A DNA stretch of 36,924 nt from positions 1 to 36,924 of the IMG/VR virus record IMGVR_UViG_3300033571_006471. One strand, given 5' to 3'. Below are positions 14,294 to 20,077 of the stretch, one piece after another. Both the position numbers and the translations under genes were made by a program. How positions within the stretch are numbered: the first letter of the stretch is position 1; each line of letters opens with the position of its first letter. Origin of the DNA: a virus. Under the pieces are notes generated by a model. It searched no databases. It saw only the letters and a list, made by a program, of their open reading frames with translations, and was not told the origin of the DNA.

Positions 14294-14312
14294 TTACAAC
14301 CTCCAGTTGTAA
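14294..14312 (-). promoter_or_regulatory. SD hairpin before the 106-aa gene
   Basis: Minus strand TTACAACTGGAGGTTGTAA, 7-bp stem with TGGAG loop, ATG 4 nt later. Exact copy of 13581-13599. Confidence 0.8.
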
Positions 14313-14326
14313 TAGTAGTTATGTTT

Positions 14327-14344
14327 TATGTCCCTTAGGACATA
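14327..14344 (-). other. Intergenic hairpin TATGTCC/GGACATA (second copy)
   Basis: 7-bp stem, 4-nt loop, 14 nt upstream of the SD hairpin at 14294-14312. Same stem and flanks as 13615-13632. Confidence 0.7.
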
Positions 14345-14346
14345 GC

Positions 14347-14440
14347 GGAAAGACAAGGAATTGAACCTCGTTAATCCCCACGATGACTCTAGCATAATGC
14401 GTCCATCATCGCAAGGATTCTCACTGCCTGCAAGCCTCCC
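14347..14440 (-). other. tRNA-like element with canonical T-arm, not a recognisable tRNA
   Basis: On the minus strand CGAGG-TTCAATT-CCTTG (14370-14354) is a perfect tRNA T-arm with a consensus loop, followed by TCTTTCC as a possible 3' acceptor strand. The best 5' partner is GGGAGGC (14440-14434), which gives only 6 of 7 pairs, two of them G-U. The part between holds a 6-bp CGATGA/TCATCG stem with a 19-nt loop, not a normal anticodon arm, and no CCA is encoded. Candidate degenerate tRNA or tRNA mimic. Confidence 0.35.
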
Positions 14441-14616
14441 GTGACATTGGTGAGTTATTGTCGCTCCCAATGACATTTCATGTCAGTGCAAGTAATTCCG
14501 ATTGTCGCCAACTTCATGTCGTCCGTGATGAATCCCGTACTACGAGGCGATTCACTTCACGACAATCTCCAGTGTCAACGACAATCCTACAGATTGTCCA
14601 TGCTACCAACCAATGT

Positions 14617-14638
14617 GAACAATAGTAAACTATTGTTC
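14617..14638. other. Hairpin GAACAATAG/CTATTGTTC
   Basis: 9-bp perfect stem with a 4-nt TAAA (or TTTA) loop. It covers the stop codon of the possible minus-strand gene 14630-14839, as a terminator of that gene might, but there is no T-run. Confidence 0.55.
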
Positions 14639-14839
14639 GTGTCGCTTTACGCCGTCCCTCATTTCATTGAGGGAGAATAGGTTGCCCTGCGACTCCAACA
14701 GCCATCCATGACTCATGACAAACGCCATGAGGTGTCGCTGTGTGGCGGACCGATTCGGATTCGTGTCCTGCCGTTCGGTTGACGATGCCACGATTCGGGA
14801 ACTCTGAACCGTGAACCGTTGCCGATTCCGATGCCACAC
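14630..14839 (-). CDS. Possible small protein (69 aa) in control region
   Basis: Reading from a GTG at 14839 gives a basic, Ser/Thr/Arg-rich N-terminus, then HLMAFVMSHGWLLESQGNLF and a charged end, which looks like a small helical DNA-binding protein. The Shine-Dalgarno is weak (AGGG about 10 nt upstream). A 9-bp hairpin sits at its stop codon. Codon choice (many CGG, TCG) is unlike other genes here. A non-coding region with a chance open frame is equally plausible. Confidence 0.35.
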   Translation of the reverse strand: MWHRNRQRFTVQSSRIVASSTERQDTNPNRSATQRHLMAFVMSHGWLLESQGNLFSLNEMRDGVKRHEQ

Positions 14840-15210
14840 ACTATGGACCCTGCCAAAAAAAATTGCAAGTCATTCACCACACACCTTTTATTCCAAGTGT
14901 TTCCCCACGCATAATGCCTTGCGGAAATTCACACGCTAAACACACGGTGAACAAAAACCCCATATACCCAACGGTAACTTAGCCTCGGTTCGGTCCTTGC
15001 GTCATGCCCCCGTCACACACGCATTATGAGGCGACAAGGAATTTTTGGTGGCACTTTATGGGGCAATTCATAATGCCGAAATCATAATCCAAACCTCGTG
15101 TAGCCACATGGCGCATGGCACACGGGGGCATGGGGGGGTACGCCCCTATGTTAATTTATTTATTGAAGGAGGTAGAGCCGATTTGTGAAAATTTTATATG
15201 AGGGAGGCGT

Positions 15211-15501
15211 TTACCATTTGACTTTGTTTGCCCAATATGCTGCGCTCATTGGTCCTTTGGCGATGTTTTTTGCGTGTCGGGTTTGGAATCGGTTTCTGCG
15301 ACTGGCATACGCTTTGGATTCGCCTGCTTTTTTGGGTGAGCCTTTTACGCCTTGTTGTCCGAATCTGATGGTTTTGATTTGTCCACCTGATTTTGCTACG
15401 ACTATATGGGATTTGGTTGGGTGGTTTGGTGTGGCTTTTGGTTTGTTATAACCTGATACACCTGCTCTTGCTAGTCGTGGGTCACGATTTGGGGTTGCCA
15501 T
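15211..15501 (-). CDS. Conserved-type small basic phage protein (96 aa)
   Basis: Strongly basic, with segments MATPNRDPRLARAG, NHPTKSHIVVAKSGG, TIRFGQQGVKGSPKKAGES and a tail RHAKNIAKGPMSAAYWANKV. The FGQQG...ESKAYASRR...RHAKNI...AAYWANKV pattern resembles a small protein I know to recur among tailed phages without assigned function. The ATG at 15501 shares TAATG with the DUF5872-like gene. It is the last of five coupled genes. Confidence 0.75.
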   Translation of the reverse strand: MATPNRDPRLARAGVSGYNKPKATPNHPTKSHIVVAKSGGQIKTIRFGQQGVKGSPKKAGESKAYASRRNRFQTRHAKNIAKGPMSAAYWANKVKW

Positions 15502-15902
15502 TATTTTTTCCTTGCGTTTCTTCCTGCTGTCCGTGCTGCTTTGGTGTTTGGTACGAACTGTTTGCCTTGGGCTGTACCTTTGCGTTTTGCTTTTGTTGTG
15601 GCAGCATATTCTGCTGCCGACAACGATTGGATTGCTTTCTTTGGCAGATAGCGTTCACCTGTGGCTTTAGGTCCTTGGGTGGATGGTTTACCTGATTTGG
15701 TGGTCCATTTTTCTTTAGTCCATTTACTCAGGTTGGATTGGGCTTTAGTTTTTGCTCCAGTGTAACCACCACCAGCCTTTTCGTAGCGTTGTGCTACGAT
15801 TTGGGCTTTACGGGCGGACCATTGTCCTGCGGCTCCGCCTGCTGTCCCCGCTTTCACAGCGGAGACAATTCGCCGCCTTAGTTCAGGTTTTGTGTAACCC
15901 AT
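15501..15902 (-). CDS. DUF5872-like basic protein
   Basis: 133 residues. Pattern: YTKPELRRRIVSAVKAG, GQWSARKAQIVAQRYEKAGG, KWTKEKWTTKSGKPS, RYLPKKAIQSLSAAEYAATT, QGKQFVPNTKAARTAG. This order of blocks matches the DUF5872 family of phage and environmental proteins, which has no known function. Very high Lys/Arg content suggests nucleic-acid binding. It is joined by TAATG overlaps on both sides, so it should be translated together with its neighbours. Confidence 0.78.
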   Translation of the reverse strand: MGYTKPELRRRIVSAVKAGTAGGAAGQWSARKAQIVAQRYEKAGGGYTGAKTKAQSNLSKWTKEKWTTKSGKPSTQGPKATGERYLPKKAIQSLSAAEYAATTKAKRKGTAQGKQFVPNTKAARTAGRNARKK

Positions 15903-15988
15903 TACTTATGCTTTTTGCCTTTCATCAGTTTACCGTTTGGCATAACATGGTATCCTGCTGGTACTTTCTTTTTCTTTTTGGCAGCCAT
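15902..15988 (-). CDS. Tiny lysine-rich protein (28 aa)
   Basis: Reads MAAKKKKKVPAGYHVMPNG and ends KLMKGKKHK. A basic tag followed by a PxGxHxMPxGxLM pattern, which I have seen in other small phage proteins. Both its start and stop lie in TAATG overlaps (15988 and 15902), so it fits exactly between its neighbours; chance occurrence is unlikely. Role unknown. Confidence 0.7.
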   Translation of the reverse strand: MAAKKKKKVPAGYHVMPNGKLMKGKKHK

Positions 15989-16263
15989 TATGGTCGTTTT
16001 ACTCGCATTTTGTTTTGGTTTTGCCATAGTTGCATCAACATTTTTTCTGCTACAGGCTGCCAGTCACCATCAGAGAACTTCTGTGATATATCACCCTCAC
16101 TAAGGGCATCCATCATAGCGGAAACAAAACGCTTCGGATTCTTATATTCACGGGCAATACCTTGTTGACGAATCTTTTTGATGTCACCATCACGCAAATA
16201 CCATCGTGCGCCCTGAATCACCTCAGGGTCATTAGTCGGTGGGCTGGCATCTCTTGGTTTCAT
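15988..16263 (-). CDS. Hypothetical protein (91 aa)
   Basis: Soluble, helical protein with NDPEVIQGARWYLRDGDIKK, FVSAMMDALSEGDISQKFSD and a basic C-terminus. Not recognised. It starts at TAATG (16263) after the small membrane protein and ends at TAATG (15988). Confidence 0.68.
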   Translation of the reverse strand: MKPRDASPPTNDPEVIQGARWYLRDGDIKKIRQQGIAREYKNPKRFVSAMMDALSEGDISQKFSDGDWQPVAEKMLMQLWQNQNKMRVKRP

Positions 16264-16412
16264 TAGGCATCCATTTCAACATCATAATCTATTTTCTCCA
16301 AACTGGAGAAAAGCATCCGCAGAAACACTAAGATGCCACCAATGGTGGCAACGGCTGTTCCTACTATTACCAGTAATGTTCCCCAAATTCCCATAACATT
16401 CTTTCTGTCCAT
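16263..16412 (-). CDS. Small single-TM protein (49 aa)
   Basis: A single hydrophobic helix (GIWGTLLVIVGTAVATIGGI, about 8-27, extending to residue 35) follows a short charged N-terminus; the C-terminus is acidic (LEKIDYDVEMDA). It ends with a TAATG overlap onto the next gene, which supports it. The Shine-Dalgarno is weak (AGG about 8 nt before the ATG at 16412); Met7 is the alternative start. It could be a holin-like or membrane-targeting protein. It is the first gene of the five-gene leftward operon. Confidence 0.62.
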   Translation of the reverse strand: MDRKNVMGIWGTLLVIVGTAVATIGGILVFLRMLFSSLEKIDYDVEMDA

Positions 16413-16431
16413 GCTGTACCTGTAAACAAAG

Positions 16432-16455
16432 CAACCATCCCCTTAGGGATGGTTG
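16432..16455. terminator. Strong hairpin upstream of the leftward five-gene operon
   Basis: CAACCATCCC and GGGATGGTTG form a perfect 10-bp stem with a 4-nt loop. On the minus strand it is followed by CTTTGTTTAC, on the plus strand by TATCCTTTCTCG; neither is a clean T-run. Placed between the divergent control region and the 49-aa gene, it could be an attenuator or a 5' stabiliser of that transcript. Confidence 0.6.
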
Positions 16456-16474
16456 TATCCTTTCTCGTACTGTT

Positions 16475-16505
16475 ATTGTACATTTCGCTAGTCGCTCAAT
16501 GTACA
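16475..16505. promoter_or_regulatory. Divergent control region with operator-like inverted repeat
   Basis: TGTACATT (16477-16484) and AATGTACA (16498-16505) are an 8-bp inverted repeat with a 13-nt spacer, typical of a dimeric repressor site. On the minus strand TACAAT (16480-16475) is a good -10 match overlapping the left arm; a convincing -35 is not seen. It lies midway between the leftward 49-aa gene and rightward TerS. Confidence 0.45.
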
Positions 16506-16601
16506 CAGTTATCCTTCCCCCCTCCGTAGGTTCCCCCCATCCATGTTCCCTCTGTTCCCTAGACAAGTTCAATACAAGTTGGGAACATTTAACCTAATGG
16601 C

Positions 16602-17024
16602 ATGGACAACATCCTAGACCCCCGCCAAGAAAAATTCTTAAACTGGTTATGCACACCTGCCAACGGCAGAGTGCCATCCTCCCAAGAAAAATATGCCCTA
16701 CAAGAAGGCGTAGATGAAACCACCCTAAGAAGGTGGAAAAAAAAACCTGCCTTCAAAATGGAATGGGAAAAACGAATATCAGAACAACAACAATCCCCCG
16801 AACGAACCCAAAAACTACTAGACAACCTGTATGAACGAGCCTTGGCTGGCGACAACAACTCAGCCAAACTATACCTACAAGCAACCAACCGTCTAGCCCC
16901 AACACAAGTCCAAGTAGAACACTCCACCAAACCATCAGAAATCTCCGATGCAGAACTAGACAGTCTCATAGCGTCAGTCGCTCAATCGGAAATTGAGTCC
17001 CGTAGGGAACTAAAAGAACATTAA
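16602..17024 (+). CDS. terS: Terminase small subunit-like protein
   Basis: 140 residues. The N-terminal half carries an HTH-like block (DPRQEKFLNWLCTP, SSQEKYALQEGVDETTLRRW) and the second half has LYERALAGDNNSAKLYLQAT and a VEH segment, a pattern common in small terminases and related DNA-packaging proteins. It recognises phage DNA and presents it to TerL. Here it is 3.5 kb away from TerL, with fibre and lysis genes between. The ATG at 16602 has no good Shine-Dalgarno. Its coding strand is A/C-rich, unlike the T/G-rich genes that follow from 17024. Confidence 0.75.
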   Translation: MDNILDPRQEKFLNWLCTPANGRVPSSQEKYALQEGVDETTLRRWKKKPAFKMEWEKRISEQQQSPERTQKLLDNLYERALAGDNNSAKLYLQATNRLAPTQVQVEHSTKPSEISDAELDSLIASVAQSEIESRRELKEH

Positions 17025-17164
17025 TGGGTTCTACTATTGAATGTCCGACTTGTGGATGCGAGTATCCTCCTGTTGCTACACGGTGGCGTTGCCCTGAGTG
17101 TGGTTTCAAGGATTCTTGTTGTGAGGGTGAACCTAGAAAAATGAGGGATTATGACAACGACTAA
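17024..17164 (+). CDS. Tiny zinc-ribbon protein (46 aa)
   Basis: Reads MGSTIECPTCGCEYPP, then WRCPECGFKDSCCEGE: two CPxCG knuckles, a classic zinc ribbon. It starts at a TAATG overlap with terS and ends 14 nt inside the next gene. Function unknown; such ribbons often bind nucleic acid or RNA polymerase. Confidence 0.75.
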   Translation: MGSTIECPTCGCEYPPVATRWRCPECGFKDSCCEGEPRKMRDYDND

Positions 17165-17447
17165 CGATGCGATGTACACCGCCTTGAAGGCGTTGTATCC
17201 GTCTGCTGGTGATACTTTGGGTGATTTGTTATATGCTCATTGGTCGGCTGTTGGTTTGCAGTATCGTGGTTCTTTGCAGTTTGATTATTATGTTGCTCAG
17301 GGTACAACAGGGGCAACTTGGGGTGACCTAGCAAACAATTTTTGGTCTGACCCTGATTTTGTGGTTTCTAACCTAGAGGATGAATCAGGGAACGATTTAC
17401 TCTTAGAGGACGGGTCTTTTATGTTGTTGGAAGTAGGTAATGGGTAA
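17151..17447 (+). CDS. Hypothetical late protein (98 aa), tail-fibre region
   Basis: Starts MTTTNDAMYTALKALYPSAG and has an aromatic-rich centre (LQFDYYVAQGTTGATWGDL) and an acidic, strand-like end. Unrecognised. Its position just before short fibre-type genes suggests a virion role, possibly in the fibre or its assembly. It ends in TAATG with the next gene. Confidence 0.65.
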   Translation: MTTTNDAMYTALKALYPSAGDTLGDLLYAHWSAVGLQYRGSLQFDYYVAQGTTGATWGDLANNFWSDPDFVVSNLEDESGNDLLLEDGSFMLLEVGNG

Positions 17448-17668
17448 TGGCTGACCTTAAGATTTCACAGTTAACAGCGTTAACGGCGATTGATGTTGCT
17501 GGTAGCGATGTTTTGCCTATTGTGGATACCAGTGCGACTACTACCAAGAAGGTGTCGGCTTTGGATGTTGCCGAGTATGTTTCTACTACTACGGCAGTTT
17601 CTAATGCTATTTTGGCTAAGTCTCAGGATGACCAGTTTGTGCTGGCAGCAGCACTATTTACCTCATAA
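17447..17668 (+). CDS. Short fibre/tail-anchor-like protein (73 aa)
   Basis: Begins MADLKISQLTALTAIDVAGS and continues DVLPIVDTSATTTKKVSA, a pattern found at the N-termini of phage tail fibres and of short appendage proteins. It ends with DDQFVLAAALF, similar to the end of the 76-aa protein at 31688. It is too short for a whole fibre, so it may be an anchor on which a separate adhesin sits. Confidence 0.65.
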   Translation: MADLKISQLTALTAIDVAGSDVLPIVDTSATTTKKVSALDVAEYVSTTTAVSNAILAKSQDDQFVLAAALFTS

Positions 17669-17688
17669 GGAACAAAGGAATATAATAT

Positions 17689-18051
17689 ATGGCAACTTTT
17701 AGCAAAACAATTCTTAGTGGTTCAACAGACGGTAAGGGCATTAAGGTTGCCGCTACTGCTACTGCTGGAACCACGATTCATACTGGCTCATCCACAGCAA
17801 CGACTTTGGATGAAGTTTGGTTGTATGCGGTTAACACTTCGGCTTCTGATGTTAAGTTGACTGTTGAGTGGGGTGGTGTTGCTTCACCTGATGACCATAT
17901 TGAATATACGGTTAAGGCTGAGAATGGTTTGTATCTTATTGTGGCTGGCGGTCTAATCAAGGGTAATGCTACTCCGTTGGTTGTTCGTGCTTTTGCTGCT
18001 ACAGCGAATGTTATCGTAGTTCACGGGTATGTAAACCGCATCACAGCGTAA
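17689..18051 (+). CDS. Putative virion structural protein (120 aa, beta-rich)
   Basis: Strand-rich small domain: TFSKTILSGSTDGKGIKVAA, DEVWLYAVNTSASDVKLTVE, then HIEYTVKAENGLYLIVAGG and VIVVHGYVNRITA. It looks like a jelly-roll or Ig-type module of the kind used for capsid decoration or tail parts. The ATG at 17689 has AAGGAA upstream in an A/T-rich leader. Assignment rests on fold-like pattern and position. Confidence 0.65.
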   Translation: MATFSKTILSGSTDGKGIKVAATATAGTTIHTGSSTATTLDEVWLYAVNTSASDVKLTVEWGGVASPDDHIEYTVKAENGLYLIVAGGLIKGNATPLVVRAFAATANVIVVHGYVNRITA

Positions 18052-18061
18052 CGGGGTCATT

Positions 18062-18970
18062 GTGCCTAGTTTCATGAAAAATATTGCAGGCGGCAGGGCT
18101 GTTGCTGGTGGAGCGTTGGCTCCTCGCAGCCGCCGTGGTAACACTAATCAGGTTGCCGCTTATTGGGCTGGTGGTGGTGGTTCACCGATAGCAGAATGGC
18201 TTGTTGTTGCTGGTGGAGCAGGTGGCGGTATTGGTGCTACTGGACATAGTCGTTGGCAAGGTGGTGGTGGTGCTGGTGGATATCGCACAGGTTCGGGCTT
18301 GGAACTTCCTGCATCATTTACTGTAACCGTTGGTGGCGGTGGTGCTGGTGGACCAAGATATAATTATGCTGCACCGTGGGAAGGTTTTTCGGGTGTTGCT
18401 TCGGTATTTAGCACATTTACTTCTGCAGGTGGCGGTGGTGGTGCTGCTGGTACATCTCCAACTTCAACCAACCCTGCTGCTGGTGGTTCAGGTGGTGGTG
18501 GTGGTGGTAACGCTGACTATGTTGGTGGTTTAGGAAACACACCAAGCACAAGTCCGTCACAAGGTAATAATGGTGGTAATGGCTACAACTTCTCTCCTTA
18601 CTACGGTGGAGGTGGAGGTGGTGCTGGAAGTGCTGGTGGTTCAGGTGGTGGTGCTGGAAGCGGAGCAGCAAGTTCTATAACGGGTTCATCTGTAACTCGT
18701 GCAGCGGGTGGAGCAGGAACTGTTTCTGGAAACGGAACTAGTGGTGGTGCAAATACTGGAACTGGTGGGTCTGCTGGTTCATGGAACGATGGAACATCTG
18801 GATATGTTGCTGGAAGCGGTGGTTCTGGAGTTGTGATTATTGCTTACCCAGATTCTTATCCTGCGCTTTCATCTATTGGTGGTGGTTTAACTTATTCGGT
18901 ATCAACAGTTAGTCGTGCTGGATTTCGTGTTTACACATTTACTGGCGGTACAGGAACGGTGACTGTATAA
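18062..18970 (+). CDS. Glycine-rich adhesin/tail-fibre protein
   Basis: 302 residues, GTG start at 18062. From residue 39 to about 260 it is dominated by Gly runs separated by Ser, Ala, Asn and short aromatic stretches (GGGGAGGYRTG, GGNGYNFSPYYGG), then a compact end with SGVVIIAYPDS and FRVYTFTGGTGTVTV. Gly-run architecture is known from phage adhesins that pack as polyglycine-II helices, e.g. at fibre tips. It is probably the host-recognition protein. The Gly-rich core is repetitive at DNA level (GGTGGT), a likely site for length variation. Confidence 0.75.
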   Translation: MPSFMKNIAGGRAVAGGALAPRSRRGNTNQVAAYWAGGGGSPIAEWLVVAGGAGGGIGATGHSRWQGGGGAGGYRTGSGLELPASFTVTVGGGGAGGPRYNYAAPWEGFSGVASVFSTFTSAGGGGGAAGTSPTSTNPAAGGSGGGGGGNADYVGGLGNTPSTSPSQGNNGGNGYNFSPYYGGGGGGAGSAGGSGGGAGSGAASSITGSSVTRAAGGAGTVSGNGTSGGANTGTGGSAGSWNDGTSGYVAGSGGSGVVIIAYPDSYPALSSIGGGLTYSVSTVSRAGFRVYTFTGGTGTVTV

Positions 18971-19320
18971 TGGCTCATTACGCATTTCTTGATAGCAATA
19001 ATGTTGTAACAGAAGTTATTGTTGGCAAAGATGAAACAGAACTTATTGATGGTTTAACACCTGAACAATGGTATGGAAACTATCGTGGTCAAACCTGTGT
19101 TCGTACTTCTTATAACAATAATATTCGCAAACAATATGCAGGTGTTGGTTTTACTTATGACCCAATTCGTGATGAGTTTGTTTTGCCAAAACCTTTTCCA
19201 TCATGGATTTTGGATTCAGAAAATAATTGGCAGCCACCAGTTCCGAACCCTGAAGGCGATGGTTCTTTTTACTGGGATGAAAGTTCATTGTCGTGGCTTC
19301 CAATTCTAGACGCTCAATAA
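18970..19320 (+). CDS. Conserved-type fibre-associated protein (116 aa)
   Basis: Begins MAHYAFLDSNNVVTEVIVGK and has NYRGQTCVRTSYNNNIRKQY, VGFTYDPIRDEFVLPKPFPS and a W-rich end. I recognise this layout from small proteins near tail fibres of aquatic phages (for example cyanophages), usually without function. It follows the adhesin with a TAATG overlap, so a role as fibre subunit, cap or chaperone is likely. Confidence 0.72.
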   Translation: MAHYAFLDSNNVVTEVIVGKDETELIDGLTPEQWYGNYRGQTCVRTSYNNNIRKQYAGVGFTYDPIRDEFVLPKPFPSWILDSENNWQPPVPNPEGDGSFYWDESSLSWLPILDAQ

Positions 19321-19355
19321 TCTAATATATCACTAGGGAACAAAAACCTTATAGT

Positions 19356-19586
19356 ATGGAAAAGATTAAAGCGTTCGTCTATAATAATCCTGTCCGTGTG
19401 GCAGCGTTTGTTTCATCTGCCGTAGCATTGATTGTTGCTATGGTTGTGCCATCCGCACCGACAGAACCCGCTATCGCTTTCGTTCTGTCAGCACTAGGTC
19501 TTGGTGAATATGCTCAACGAGCAGAGAACCGTAAAACAGACGAAGCACTGTTTAGCGAAATCCCTAGCGAGGACGACCTAGTTTGA
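19356..19586 (+). CDS. Small membrane protein, candidate holin (76 aa)
   Basis: Hydrophobic segments about 13-31 (AAFVSSAVALIVAMVVPSA) and 36-48 (PAIAFVLSALGLG) with a charged C-terminus (RAENRKTDEALFSE) fit a two-TM, holin-like protein. It is directly followed, with a 4-nt overlap, by a peptidoglycan peptidase. Holins have little sequence conservation, so the call rests on topology and neighbours. Confidence 0.55.
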   Translation: MEKIKAFVYNNPVRVAAFVSSAVALIVAMVVPSAPTEPAIAFVLSALGLGEYAQRAENRKTDEALFSEIPSEDDLV

Positions 19587-20038
19587 AATATACTGGCACA
19601 TCCGATGGGATAGCCAAAGGTAAACGCAAAGGCACAGAAGCCTTTGTGAAACATGTCTCACTACTTTCCAAGGGTAATTTGTGGAATAATGGGACTTTTG
19701 GGGTTCGCTCAATTAAGGGGAAACCGCAATACCTTAGTGTTCACTCAACGGGTCGGGCTATGGATTTAAGTTGGCGTGGCAAGTCTCGTGAGGAAGCCAA
19801 CAAGGTTATTGAAATGATTGTAGCGAACGCTGACTCACTTGGTGTAGAATTAGTCCTAGATTATTTCCCTAAGCCACATGGCAGGGGTTACAAGTGTACT
19901 CGTAAAGGATGGAGCAAATACACTAAAGCAACTCTTGGGGGTGCGCCTAATGGTGACTGGTATCACCTAGAACTGTCACCTGAGTTTGCTGATGACCCTA
20001 AGAAGGTCCATGACGCTTTTAAGGCGTTGTTCAAGTAA
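19583..20038 (+). CDS. M15-type peptidase, candidate endolysin
   Basis: 151 residues. SVHSTGRAMDLSW (His54, Asp61) and DWYHLEL (His128) give the HxxxxxxD...H zinc triad of VanY/M15 D-Ala-D-Ala carboxypeptidase and L-Ala-D-Glu endopeptidase enzymes. It would cut peptide crosslinks or stems in peptidoglycan. No signal peptide, so it needs a holin for release. It starts with TTG at 19583, overlapping the membrane gene's stop. No separate cell-wall-binding domain is visible. Confidence 0.78.
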   Translation: MKYTGTSDGIAKGKRKGTEAFVKHVSLLSKGNLWNNGTFGVRSIKGKPQYLSVHSTGRAMDLSWRGKSREEANKVIEMIVANADSLGVELVLDYFPKPHGRGYKCTRKGWSKYTKATLGGAPNGDWYHLELSPEFADDPKKVHDAFKALFK

Positions 20039-20050
20039 TATTCCCGATTA

Positions 20051-20064
20051 ACGGCTTTAGCCGT
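20051..20064 (+). other. Small hairpin ACGGC/GCCGT
   Basis: 5-bp stem, TTTA loop, between the M15 peptidase stop and the transglycosylase ATG. Too short and without a T-run for a confident terminator; may limit readthrough or shape the leader. Confidence 0.35.
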
Positions 20065-20077
20065 ATAGGATGGTGTT

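Larger units (their letters stand above)
14441..15184. other. Largely non-coding control region
   Basis: About 740 bp with at most one weak gene (14630-14839). It holds short repeated words in both orientations: CGACAAT or its complement at 14457, 14501, 14560 and 14579, with GATTGTC at 14592; CATAATGC at 14910 and 15069 (and 14393 just outside), inverted at 15021. An 11-bp inverted repeat CATGCCCCCGT/ACGGGGGCATG is at 15003-15013 and 15122-15132, with a 9-bp hairpin at 14617-14638 and G/C-tracts at 15122-15146. It sits upstream of the leftward replication operon. Early promoters, operators or an origin are likely here, but no promoter matched consensus well enough to call. Confidence 0.5.

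Noticed and set aside
14347-14440. A minus-strand tRNA gene
   Set aside because: Only the T-arm and a 3' acceptor-like strand fit. The acceptor pairing is weak, the middle does not form D and anticodon arms, and no CCA is present. Kept only as a tRNA-like element.
15185-15451. Plus-strand 88-codon frame with AAGGAGGT upstream
   Set aside because: It is antisense to the conserved-type 96-aa gene, whose TAATG-linked position and phage-like sequence are better supported. The SD is noted separately.
18417-18671. Minus-strand His-rich frame
   Set aside because: It is the antisense of the Gly-rich adhesin (GGTGGT read as ACCACC/CACCAC) and has no ribosome site.
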